Of a stretch of 21,355 bases of DNA, positions 14,251-21,355 are shown one piece after another. The DNA lies in assembly GCA_031282465.1 (NCBI GenBank), contig JAITDR010000096.1:1-21355 (forward strand). Direction: 5' to 3'. The notes beneath the pieces are model-generated. The model worked only from the letters and a program-made list of their open reading frames with translations, did not search any database and was not told where the DNA came from. The position numbers were made by a program, and so were the translations under genes. The stretch's first letter is position 1, and the number at the start of each line of letters is the position of its first letter. This stretch comes from Desulfovibrio sp. (lineage in GTDB: Bacteria; Desulfobacterota; Desulfovibrionia; Desulfovibrionales; Desulfovibrionaceae).

Positions 14251-15375
14251 TTAAGCTCCGTTTTCGTTGCCGGCAAACGCGGTAACGTCCCGTAACCCGG
14301 CAGGAATGTCTATCTTTTGCGGACAGCGTTCAAGACAGAGACCGCAAACCACACAGTTATGCGCTTGCGCGGTTTCAGGTATGGCGCGATACAACTGCGT
14401 GAAGCCGCCCCGGTTCCTATGGTTGTACACGGCGAATACGCCTGAAATGTCGACATGCCGGGGGCATGGAGAACAATAGCCGCAAGCGGTGCATGGTATG
14501 TCCCCGGATGAGAGATAGATGGATGCCGCTCTGCGGAGTATGTCGCGCTCGCCGTCTGAAAGCGGAGAAAAGGCCGTCATGGTTTTGATGTTGTCTTCCA
14601 CCTGCTCCAAGGTACTCATACCGCTCAAAACCACCATGACGTTTTCCAGGGAGGCCGCATAGCGGATAGCCCAGGATGCCGCGCTTGCTTCCGGATCTGA
14701 CCGCTTCAACAGCATGGCGGCTTTTTCCGGCAGGTCGGCCAATGAACCTCCCCTGACCGGCTCCATAATGATCGCGGGAATGCGACGCTCTTGGAGAAGC
14801 GCATAGAGCCGTTCGGCTCCGCAAGCCTCCCAGTCTACATAATTCAACTGGATTTGGGCAAAATCCCAAGCATGTCCGTTCAGTATTTTCCGGAAGACGT
14901 CGGGCGAATCATGAAAGGAAAAACCTATGTGGCGTACTATCTCCCGTTCTTTTTTTTCGTAAAGCCAGTCGTAAAGTCCGAGGCGCACCGCCCGAGCATA
15001 CAAATCCGCATTCAGACCGTGCAGCAGGTAGAAATCAAAATATTCAACTCTGCATCTTTTAAGTTGAGAAGCGAAAATACGTTCCGCGTCATCTCGTGTT
15101 TTCAGAGTCCATAAAGGAAGTTTATCCGCCAGGAAAAAACTGTTCCGAGGATAGTTGCGCAGTATTTTTCCTAAAAACAGTTCACTTATTCCATTATGGT
15201 AGGTATACGCTGTATCAAAGTAATTCACCCCGGCCGCAATGGCTCGGTCAAGCATGGCTTCAGCCTGCCCCTGATCTATGGCCGTTTTGCTGCCGGCAAG
15301 GAGCGGAAGGCGCATGGCGCCGAATCCCAGAAGGGAAACATCCAGGCCAAAGCGCGCAATATGTCTTTTTTCCAT
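14251..15375 (-). CDS. Aldo/keto reductase with C-terminal 2x[4Fe-4S] ferredoxin domain
   Basis: Oxidoreductase of 374 aa. The AKR barrel has the catalytic tetrad D54 and Y59 (Y-F-D-T-A-Y-T-Y), K85 and H119 (Y-L-L-H). The C-terminal segment has two [4Fe-4S] binding motifs: C295-x2-C298-x2-C301-x2-C304-P and C341-x2-C344-x2-C347-x3-C351-P, so electrons may come from ferredoxin as well as, or instead of, NAD(P)H. I chose the ATG at 15375 because GGAGG lies 8 nt upstream; a longer reading to 15516 overlaps the radical SAM gene. It lies between the radical SAM gene (17-nt gap) and the ABC exporter (11-nt gap), so a role in making or modifying the exported glycan is likely. Substrate unknown. Confidence 0.87.
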   Translation of the reverse strand: MEKRHIARFGLDVSLLGFGAMRLPLLAGSKTAIDQGQAEAMLDRAIAAGVNYFDTAYTYHNGISELFLGKILRNYPRNSFFLADKLPLWTLKTRDDAERIFASQLKRCRVEYFDFYLLHGLNADLYARAVRLGLYDWLYEKKEREIVRHIGFSFHDSPDVFRKILNGHAWDFAQIQLNYVDWEACGAERLYALLQERRIPAIIMEPVRGGSLADLPEKAAMLLKRSDPEASAASWAIRYAASLENVMVVLSGMSTLEQVEDNIKTMTAFSPLSDGERDILRRAASIYLSSGDIPCTACGYCSPCPRHVDISGVFAVYNHRNRGGFTQLYRAIPETAQAHNCVVCGLCLERCPQKIDIPAGLRDVTAFAGNENGA

Positions 15376-15392
15376 GAAAGTGCCCTCCGGCG

Positions 15393-16385
15393 TCAATTTT
15401 TTGCCTGCAGGGCCGGGGGTATAACATCCATTTGAGGGGCGCAGTAAGCGCAAGCGGCATAGACATCCTTCCGGTAAAACGCCAGAAGCTCCTGCCGCAG
15501 CCCGCTGGTATCGCATTTGCGGAGATTCACGATATCTTCAGCAGGCGCATCGAATAGACCGAGCAGCATGCCGATTGACGCCCTGGGGCATATCGCCAGG
15601 ATACCGTCGAGTATTTGCAGGCTGTGTTTACACCAGCAGCCGGCGAACATGTGCCGCGTTTTTTCCGGCGTGTACCCCTGGTCTTGAAGAGGTTCCTGAC
15701 GGTACCAGTACAATTCTGAATAGAGGGGGTGCTTGATGCCCCGCTCCTTAAGCAGCGCGATTATTTCTTCATAGCGCAAGCGGTTCCGAAGATCCGGGTT
15801 TTGGGAATAATTGTTGACGGCGAGGTAAATTTTGTCTTTATGCCCGGCTATCACTTCCAGCACCTCTTCCTGCGGCACAACGGTGGCATTTGTGATAAGC
15901 TCTACAAGCTCGATTTTTTCGCACTTTGCGCTACATTCGATGATTTCGGGAAGATCCTTGTTCAAGAATGGTTCGCCGCCGTGGAGAAACAGGCGCTTTA
16001 TGCCGTCAACGCTGTCCGCGATTGCGGTCAACTCACGCCGGAATTCGTCAGCCGTCACGTCAATATGCGTGAACGTCCGGCCTAAACGCCTGTCTTCAAA
16101 CAGCGGGGACAGAGCGATACAATCCCGGCAGCGCAGGGTGCAGCGCGTGGTCAGGGAAAAGCCGATCTGCGGCAGAACAAAACGGCCTTTTTCATAGAAA
16201 TCTTCAAGCTCCTCGACCAAGAACGCCTTGACATAACGCAGCTTCTCCTTGGGGTTATGAAAAGTCCCTTCGCGCCAGAGCATGAACCGTTTCAAGTTGT
16301 TGACAAACCGGTTTTCCGCGTTACGGACAAAGTACCTGTGGAAAAAGCTGTCATCCACCTCGTACTTTTTTTGCAGTTCATCCAT
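15393..16385 (-). CDS. Radical SAM protein with SPASM-like C-terminus
   Basis: A 330-aa radical SAM enzyme. The [4Fe-4S]-SAM motif is C82-x3-C86-x2-C89 (R-C-T-L-R-C-R-D-C), and the SAM-binding G-G-E-P is at 136-139. C250, C252, C266, C312 and C315 form a SPASM/Twitch-like set for one or two extra clusters. It has an unusually long N-terminal region of about 75 residues that is Phe- and Arg-rich. The start at 16385 overlaps the upstream glycosyltransferase stop by 8 nt (ATGGATGA), indicating coupled translation. No peptide precursor gene is visible, so a sugar, lipid or cell-surface polymer substrate is more likely than a RiPP. Function unknown. Confidence 0.85.
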   Translation of the reverse strand: MDELQKKYEVDDSFFHRYFVRNAENRFVNNLKRFMLWREGTFHNPKEKLRYVKAFLVEELEDFYEKGRFVLPQIGFSLTTRCTLRCRDCIALSPLFEDRRLGRTFTHIDVTADEFRRELTAIADSVDGIKRLFLHGGEPFLNKDLPEIIECSAKCEKIELVELITNATVVPQEEVLEVIAGHKDKIYLAVNNYSQNPDLRNRLRYEEIIALLKERGIKHPLYSELYWYRQEPLQDQGYTPEKTRHMFAGCWCKHSLQILDGILAICPRASIGMLLGLFDAPAEDIVNLRKCDTSGLRQELLAFYRKDVYAACAYCAPQMDVIPPALQAKN

Positions 16386-17070
16386 TGTTCACCGTTCCCG
16401 CCAGTCTGGCGCGCAGTATTGCCCCATAGTCTCCGAATCGTTTGTCCTTCATTGTCCGGCCGGTGTTTTTCGCATGCAAACGGCGCATGACGGAAACAAA
16501 ATCAAGCTGTTTATAGTTGATGCCGCTCCTTTCGATGCGCAGCAGATAATCGACTGCCTGCCCTGCCTGAAAGGATTCATTGAAGTCGCCCACAATCTCC
16601 CGTGCGTCACGTTGCAGCAGTAGGGCACCTGTCATCAGGCCGTGGTAAGGCTCCGCACGCGGCAGGAGACTATCCCGCGCTTCACCATCCAGATCGGGGG
16701 AAATGAAATCCTGAGCTTTGGCCGCTGCGGCGTGCAAGCTGCCGTCCTGCGCGAAAGCTCCCAGCAGCTTCCCCAGACTACCGGGGCACAAGACATCATC
16801 CTGATCCAGCATCATCAAGTAATCGCCCGTAGCGCGGCGCAGGCCGATGTTGCAGGCCTTGGCAATACCCGCATGAGGAACAACAACGGGCGTACAGCCG
16901 AGCGCGGCAGCCGCCTCACGCGAACCGTCGGTGGAGCCGTCGTCAACCACAATGATTTCCGTGCCCACATCCTGCGCCCGGACGCTTGCAATGGCCTCCC
17001 GGAGGTAGGCAGAGCCGTTCCAGACGGGTATGATGACGGAGATCAACCCGTTGCTTCTAATCATCCGCAT
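16378..17070 (-). CDS. Glycosyltransferase family 2
   Basis: A 230-aa GT-A-fold transferase using a nucleotide-sugar donor at the inner face of the membrane. From the N-terminus it has I-S-V-I-I-P-V-W-N, I-I-V-V-D-D-G-S-T-D, and the metal-binding D-x-D region in M-M-L-D-Q-D-D. I chose the ATG at 17070 because AAGGA lies 9 nt upstream and the protein then starts close to the GT2 core; a longer reading to 17142 adds 24 non-family residues. It overlaps the upstream radical SAM gene by 10 nt and the downstream one by 8 nt. It is shorter than the other GT2s here, ending after a small C-terminal region, with no membrane anchor. Sugar and acceptor unknown. Confidence 0.87.
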   Translation of the reverse strand: MRMIRSNGLISVIIPVWNGSAYLREAIASVRAQDVGTEIIVVDDGSTDGSREAAAALGCTPVVVPHAGIAKACNIGLRRATGDYLMMLDQDDVLCPGSLGKLLGAFAQDGSLHAAAAKAQDFISPDLDGEARDSLLPRAEPYHGLMTGALLLQRDAREIVGDFNESFQAGQAVDYLLRIERSGINYKQLDFVSVMRRLHAKNTGRTMKDKRFGDYGAILRARLAGTVNNG

Positions 17071-18056
17071 TGCGAAACATCCTTTTTCCAAAGTAAAGAC
17101 CGGTAGTCGCCATAGCCCCAGTTGCCGAAACAGTTCGAGCATTCCGGATGAGGGGGGTATCCCACCATCTGCCTGCGGCGGAGGCGCAACATTTCAGGGG
17201 TATTAAAACAGTCGGCATCGCGGAACACATTGCCGTAGCGCTCGTCCGGCGGTACCTTACGCAGGCAGCCGCCGATATTGCCGTTACCATCGACGTTGAT
17301 GACGGCGCAGTAAGATCGGCAGGAGTTGAGCGGCGTTCTGTAATCCGGATAGGGCGGGAGATCTACGGGATACTGTCTTCCTACGGCTATGTCCGCTATG
17401 GCCGCGATCACATCTTCATCCCGCGCTGTAATGACTTTCGCCTTTTGAACCGTATCGCTGTCGTCGTAGCAGAGGGGGTTGTAGAGCAAAAGGCGGGACG
17501 GCTGGAGCGCATCGCACAGATCAAACATACGCCGCACGTCCTGCAAGGCATCCTTGTCCACGATATATGAAATGCACACTTGGGAGCAGGTTTCACGGTA
17601 TACGCGGTAGGAATCCATCACGGCGTCAAAACCGTCGAAGCCCGTATAAGCGGTAAACGACGCCCTGTCGTAGCCGTAAAGGCTAAGGCTGATGCGGGAG
17701 AAACTCCCCTTGAGTTCGGCGACCGATCCCGCATTGACGCCGTTTGTATCCAGAATGAGGACTTTGCCCGCTTGAGCGAGGTAACGCGCAATGTCGGCAA
17801 ATTCCGGTGCGAGCGTGGGTTCCCCTTGTCCTGCCATGGCGAACACGGAGATGTCCGGATATTGATCCAAAAGCCGCCGCACAATCGTCAAAGTCATGGG
17901 AGGCGTCGGATTGATGCCGATTTTGGCCCGGCGGCACCACGCGCAGGCCAGACTACAGCGGGATGTCATAAACAGCGTGCAGGCAGGCGGTTCGGCACGA
18001 CAAGCGCCGCTCATGTGCCGCGAGCGTGAAGGATTAACTGGAGCGGACTGCGTCAT
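17061..18056 (-). CDS. Radical SAM/SPASM protein
   Basis: A second radical SAM enzyme, 331 aa, clearly different from the one at 15393. The cluster motif is C34-x3-C38-x2-C41 (R-C-S-L-A-C-A-W-C). The SAM motif is the variant G-Q-G-E-P at 76-80. The C-terminal SPASM region has C246-x3-C250, C264, and C306-x2-C309, with V-D-G-N-G-N-I-G-G-C-L typical of SPASM domains. The ATG at 18056 has GAGGA 9 nt upstream and overlaps the previous glycosyltransferase by 23 nt. With no precursor peptide and glycosyltransferases on both sides, I infer a role in modifying a glycan or its carrier, but nothing in the sequence fixes the substrate. Confidence 0.85.
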   Translation of the reverse strand: MTQSAPVNPSRSRHMSGACRAEPPACTLFMTSRCSLACAWCRRAKIGINPTPPMTLTIVRRLLDQYPDISVFAMAGQGEPTLAPEFADIARYLAQAGKVLILDTNGVNAGSVAELKGSFSRISLSLYGYDRASFTAYTGFDGFDAVMDSYRVYRETCSQVCISYIVDKDALQDVRRMFDLCDALQPSRLLLYNPLCYDDSDTVQKAKVITARDEDVIAAIADIAVGRQYPVDLPPYPDYRTPLNSCRSYCAVINVDGNGNIGGCLRKVPPDERYGNVFRDADCFNTPEMLRLRRRQMVGYPPHPECSNCFGNWGYGDYRSLLWKKDVSQCG

Positions 18057-19047
18057 GTGCCCGGTTCCTCAACATTCTGCAGCGTTGCGCCTGCATGTTG
18101 TCGATAGTTTGGAAAAAAAGAGGAAGAGTGTTTGCTTCCAGGCAGGCGTAAAGCGGTTTATCGGCCTCTACAAGGTCGGAGCTGAACAGACAGGGGTCAA
18201 ACTGCCGGCCTGCCTGCGCCGCTCCGAACAACCGCCTGTTTTCCGCGATAACAAAAGAACGTATCTCCGGGTCGCGGTTTTTGGCCGCGATGTGGATAAA
18301 CAAGGCAAAGAGAGAGGCGAGCACATAATTGAAGCTCGCTTTTTCGATGCCGATAGACAGCGCCTCATGCAAAATTCTGTCGAGCGCCTTGTAATGCGAA
18401 ACAAGGGTGTCGCGGTCAGGAATACCGAACGTGGCCGACCCCGGCCGGGTATTGATGATGATATGAGCGTCGTCGGCCACGGCGACCATGTCGGCATGGC
18501 AGGCGGCGGTGAAGGCAAAGAGAAGGTCCTCGGAAGCGTGGAGATCCGGCGAAAAGAGTATGCCGTGCTTTCTGAGCATTTCCGTTCTAAATATGGCCGA
18601 GCTGCATTGAATATAAAAGTTGGTTTTGTCTTCCCGGATTTTTCGGTTGATGCTGAAGTCTATCCTGTCATGATTTCGGTAAGCGTAATTACCTTTGGCA
18701 ATATCGGCGTCCGCGCGACGAGCGGCTGCGTAGAGCTTTCGGCAGAAATCGGGTTTCAGGCAGTCGTCGCTGTCCACAAAGGCGGCATACTCGCCCGTGG
18801 CGGCCTGGAGTCCGGTGTTGCGCGCCATGGAAACGCCTTGGTTGCTGGAGTGGCTTATCAGCTTGACTCTTGGGTCATGATCGGCGTAATTATGCAGCAT
18901 GGTTAAGGACTGATCCGTAGAACCATCGTCAACACAGAGAATTTCTATATTCGACTCCGTTTGCATGAGAATTCTTTCCAGACAATCCTGAAGGTACGAT
19001 TCGGAATTGTGGATGGGGATTATAAGGGAAAGGGCTGGAATGCTCAT
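18034..19047 (-). CDS. Glycosyltransferase family 2
   Basis: A 337-aa GT2 enzyme. Core motifs are L-S-L-I-I-P-I-H-N, I-E-I-L-C-V-D-D-G-S-T-D, N-Q-G-V-S-M-A-R-N-T-G-L and F-V-D-S-D-D (metal site). It is related to the protein at 19971-21026 over the first 110 residues. The AGTAAAG before the ATG is a weak ribosome binding site. A 111-nt gap separates it from the upstream gene, the largest in the cluster, so a promoter may lie there (TATAGG at 19065-19070 on the minus strand is a weak -10). From this gene leftward to 14251 successive genes overlap or lie within 17 nt, so it is probably first in that unit. Donor and acceptor unknown. Confidence 0.87.
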   Translation of the reverse strand: MSIPALSLIIPIHNSESYLQDCLERILMQTESNIEILCVDDGSTDQSLTMLHNYADHDPRVKLISHSSNQGVSMARNTGLQAATGEYAAFVDSDDCLKPDFCRKLYAAARRADADIAKGNYAYRNHDRIDFSINRKIREDKTNFYIQCSSAIFRTEMLRKHGILFSPDLHASEDLLFAFTAACHADMVAVADDAHIIINTRPGSATFGIPDRDTLVSHYKALDRILHEALSIGIEKASFNYVLASLFALFIHIAAKNRDPEIRSFVIAENRRLFGAAQAGRQFDPCLFSSDLVEADKPLYACLEANTLPLFFQTIDNMQAQRCRMLRNRAHDAVRSS

Positions 19048-19158
19048 GGCTTTACTTTAGTCGACCTATAAAAAGTGAATTTATGCCGTAGTAAGTGCAT
19101 GTTTGTCATCCCAGTACATGGTTGCCAATAGGGAAACGATGAAAAAAGAGATTTTCAG

Positions 19159-19956
19159 TCACCGCCTTTCACATTTCTCCTTAGCTTCACTCCATGTGCA
19201 CTTTGAAAAAATATCGATCATGGAATTATAGTTAGCATTAATAACGTCTACACCAAACTTTTGCATTGCTCTTGGAATGAACAACCAAGATTCATATTGA
19301 GCTTGATCTCCGTTCTTTTTATCATCTTCTGCTGATGTAAATAGCCGGTCACCTTTTTTATAATATCCATCAAAAAAATAATTTGCGTTTTCCGCGGATG
19401 GCTCTTCGATTTGTACCTGTTTTGTGTAACTAAATTTATTGGCAAGTGATTTCGGATCTCTTGCAATGAGCAGCGACTTTTCATGCCCGGCGGGGAAATG
19501 CGCGTCCATACCCAAAAGAATAAGGCGTTTATATCCAAGCGTGGCGGCCCATAAAGTTGTGAGTGCTCCTGTCGTCATGCGATTTGACTGCATGAGCGTA
19601 TGGTATTTATTTTTGACGATCCAGAACTCGTAATTGATGACGTAATCAGACCCCTTGGGTATATTAAGGTATGTCACGATATTCTGCCGCAACAAAAAGG
19701 CATTGATGCCGTAATATTCTTTATTGCGTACAAGTTCAGCGATTTCTTCTTTCAAAGAAAAAGATTGGGCAGGATCAAGACTGGCATAGTAGGTAGGGTA
19801 CCAGCCTATGGTATGCCAATAGCGACAGGCGGCATTCATGCCAAAGGTATCAAATCCCTCCAGCTCTTTTGCAAAATCAAAACCCCGCAGGGAAGGCCCA
19901 TTGCCTAAAATGACGGCAACTTTTGGTATTTGTTTGGCGACTGTATCAAAAATCAT
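19159..19956 (-). CDS. GT42/DUF115-like glycosyltransferase-fold protein
   Basis: A 265-aa protein. The N-terminus V-I-L-G-N-G-P-S-L and F-D-T-F-G-M-N resemble the CMP-sialic-acid binding start of GT42 sialyltransferases (Campylobacter CstII). A later N-R-M-T-T-G with L-G-Y-K-x-L-x-L-L-G-M-D resembles the CstII stretch N-Q-R-I-T-S-G and G-Y-K-E-I. I cannot place a catalytic His with confidence, and similar GNGPSL motifs occur in DUF115 proteins, so sialyltransferase activity is not established. I chose the ATG at 19956 because AAGGAGA lies 4 nt upstream. The gene is AT-rich compared with the cluster to its left. It follows the GT2 at 19971 by 14 nt and is probably co-transcribed with it. Confidence 0.6.
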   Translation of the reverse strand: MIFDTVAKQIPKVAVILGNGPSLRGFDFAKELEGFDTFGMNAACRYWHTIGWYPTYYASLDPAQSFSLKEEIAELVRNKEYYGINAFLLRQNIVTYLNIPKGSDYVINYEFWIVKNKYHTLMQSNRMTTGALTTLWAATLGYKRLILLGMDAHFPAGHEKSLLIARDPKSLANKFSYTKQVQIEEPSAENANYFFDGYYKKGDRLFTSAEDDKKNGDQAQYESWLFIPRAMQKFGVDVINANYNSMIDIFSKCTWSEAKEKCERR

Positions 19957-19970
19957 GCAATCTCCTTGAG

Positions 19971-21026
19971 TTATTTCGTTATTTCCCAATCCTCGTGAGC
20001 AGAGGCAGGATGAGTGAAGCGATAGCGCAAAATCTGTGCATTCAGTGCATGGTCGCTGGCGTACGAAAGAAAAATATCGGTTAAAGATTCCTTATTGCTT
20101 TCGATCAAGGCTTTATGCACATCGGGAAATCGCGTAGAAAAAAAGTGTTCAAGCGATCGCCTTCTATAACATTTTTCAATATAGCTTATGATCGTTTCCG
20201 CAGCCATTTTTTTTATAGATACTTCATGATGTTTCCATTCTGTTTGGCGCAAGACTGCTCTCATTATTCTTAGCAAATGAAGATAATATAAATAATCATA
20301 TTGGTCATCTTCAAGAATATCCTTTTTTTCATTAATATAGTTTAGTATAATTTTTGTTGTTTCTATAATAGATATCATCTTCTCGACAGACATAACGACC
20401 GGATTCCCGCTGTCAACACGTCGATAATAATGATAAAAAATATCATTTCTGGTCGCTACCTTATTAGCGCAAATTACAGCTTTTGTGAGAAAAACGGCAT
20501 CACCGTTAAGGGGAAAGCCTATAGGGAAATTTATATTGTTTGATCGTATCAAACTTTTTCTATAAATCCCAGTCCACCACTGCGATGTAAAGTACACTTT
20601 GTTTTTATTTATATATATATTTATATTATGTTCTTCTGGAATTTTATTTAGTGCATAATGCATCCGTGTTGCTTTTGAAATATCTGCATTTGTTTCTTTT
20701 GCATTTTCATATATTTTTTCATAAAAATCTAGATCAATTTTGTCATCATTATCTACAAAGCCTACATACTTGCCACGAACAAGGGCAAGGCCGCAATTAC
20801 GTGCGCCAGACTCACCTAGGTTCTGTTGTAAGCTAACAATACACATTCTACAATCGTGATTCGCATATGAGTTCAATATTTTCAGACTACTATCTGTTGA
20901 AGCATCATCAACACAAATAATTTCTATTCTTGATAAGGTCTGATTCACAACACTATCAAGACAGCGCTGCAAATAAGGTTCAGCATTCCACACAGGGATA
21001 ATTATGGAAATAAGAGGATCTTTCAT
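19971..21026 (-). CDS. Glycosyltransferase family 2
   Basis: A 351-aa GT2 enzyme with I-S-I-I-I-P-V-W-N, I-E-I-I-C-V-D-D-A-S-T-D, N-L-G-E-S-G-A-R-N-C-G-L and the metal site F-V-D-N-D-D. The rest is Tyr-, Ile- and Lys-rich, consistent with AT-rich DNA. There is no good ribosome binding site before the ATG, but the upstream gene ends 13 nt earlier, so reinitiation is likely. It closely resembles the N-terminal domain of the 18034-19047 protein, suggesting an old duplication or repeated recruitment of one GT2 type. Donor sugar unknown. Confidence 0.87.
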   Translation of the reverse strand: MKDPLISIIIPVWNAEPYLQRCLDSVVNQTLSRIEIICVDDASTDSSLKILNSYANHDCRMCIVSLQQNLGESGARNCGLALVRGKYVGFVDNDDKIDLDFYEKIYENAKETNADISKATRMHYALNKIPEEHNINIYINKNKVYFTSQWWTGIYRKSLIRSNNINFPIGFPLNGDAVFLTKAVICANKVATRNDIFYHYYRRVDSGNPVVMSVEKMISIIETTKIILNYINEKKDILEDDQYDYLYYLHLLRIMRAVLRQTEWKHHEVSIKKMAAETIISYIEKCYRRRSLEHFFSTRFPDVHKALIESNKESLTDIFLSYASDHALNAQILRYRFTHPASAHEDWEITK

Positions 21027-21039
21027 ACGCCAAGATTTT

Positions 21040-21355
21040 TCACAGGTTATATCTCTTTGACGAAAGAAGACGACGAAGCATCATCGCTCTATTTTTAGCA
21101 GAGGGCTTAAAATTTGCAATTTCAGCTTCAGAATACATCTCTTGTATAATAGCTTTCCGTTCCTTGCGAGCAAGGTCAGTATCAGAAGATATTCCTTTTC
21201 TATCATGATGCGCGATAAGACAATTTAAATATAAAAATTTTGCCTTGCTTTTAAAAATACGTACCAAAAAATGAAAGTCAGAAAGTATTTTATACTTTAT
21301 ATCGTATAGGCCATGTTCCTTGAAACACTTTCGTTTTATCACCGTAGACTGGTGA
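21040..21355 (-). CDS. Glycosyltransferase family 2, C-terminal fragment (5' end outside window)
   Basis: The frame is open to the window edge, so a GTG at 21342 is not needed as a start: upstream codons read H-Q-S-T-V-I-K-R-K. The 104 visible codons match the C-terminal part of GT2 enzymes: H-Q-S-x-x-I-K-R, F-K-E-H-G-L-Y-D, Y-K-I-L-S-D-F-H-F-L (the D near the acceptor side) and H-H-D-R-K-G-I-S-S. The N-terminal catalytic half with the D-x-D site lies beyond the window. It is AT-rich like the two genes that follow and is probably co-transcribed with them (13-nt gap). Confidence 0.75.
   Translation of the reverse strand, partial: HQSTVIKRKCFKEHGLYDIKYKILSDFHFLVRIFKSKAKFLYLNCLIAHHDRKGISSDTDLARKERKAIIQEMYSEAEIANFKPSAKNRAMMLRRLLSSKRYNL

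Noticed and set aside
19065..19094. Leftward promoter before the GT2 gene at 18034-19047
   Set aside because: TATAGG is a fair -10 but the -35 matches only three of six bases; too weak to list as a feature.

Overview
The window looks like a piece of chromosome from a Desulfovibrio-like sulfate-reducing anaerobe. The main evidence is a compact desulfoferrodoxin – rubredoxin – rubredoxin:oxygen oxidoreductase (Roo) cluster, a gene order I know from Desulfovibrio. A Re-citrate-synthase-like enzyme, an aspartate ammonia-lyase, ferredoxin-type enzymes and a generally GC-rich base composition fit with this. No rRNA, tRNA, CRISPR array or insertion sequence was recognised.

Region 1 (1-2943, minus strand) is an oxygen-defence operon: dfx (superoxide reductase), rub, and roo (O2 to water). 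The start of a NodT-type outer-membrane efflux lipoprotein overlaps the 3' end of roo by 10 nt. A hairpin in the rub-roo gap may set the ratio of their expression. Region 2 (2944-3618) is mostly intergenic, with one small plus-strand Cys-rich ORF that has a good ribosome binding site.

Region 3 (3619-9012, minus strand) is a three-gene block that makes 2-oxoglutarate from acetyl-CoA and oxaloacetate: a Re-citrate-synthase-like protein with a C-terminal Cache-like domain, an isocitrate dehydrogenase whose cofactor pocket looks NAD-specific, and a divergent aconitase-family protein whose start overlaps the icd stop codon. Divergent to it is an aspartate ammonia-lyase (9327-10718), so the intergenic region at 9013-9326 separates two pieces of C4/C5 amino-acid metabolism.

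Region 4 (10719-12376) is a junction or accessory zone. It holds two tandem imperfect hairpins, a VapBC-type toxin-antitoxin pair with a palindrome at its putative promoter, a leftward terminator, and a 5'-truncated AAA/DUF4143 ATPase remnant. The remnant is in the same reading frame as the ABC transporter gene upstream and is separated from it by a single TGA.

Region 5 (12377-21355, minus strand) is a cell-surface glycan cluster. In transcription order (right to left) it has a partial GT2, a GT2, a GT42/DUF115-like protein, a GT2, a radical SAM/SPASM protein, a GT2, a second radical SAM/SPASM protein, an Fe-S aldo/keto reductase and a PglK/MsbA-type ABC exporter. From 19047 to 14251 successive genes overlap or lie 17 nt or less apart, suggesting one translationally coupled unit. 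The two radical SAM proteins and the Fe-S reductase interleaved with glycosyltransferases are the best candidate here for an undescribed system, probably modification of an exported glycan under anaerobic conditions. The genes right of about 19,050 are clearly more AT-rich than the rest and were probably acquired separately.
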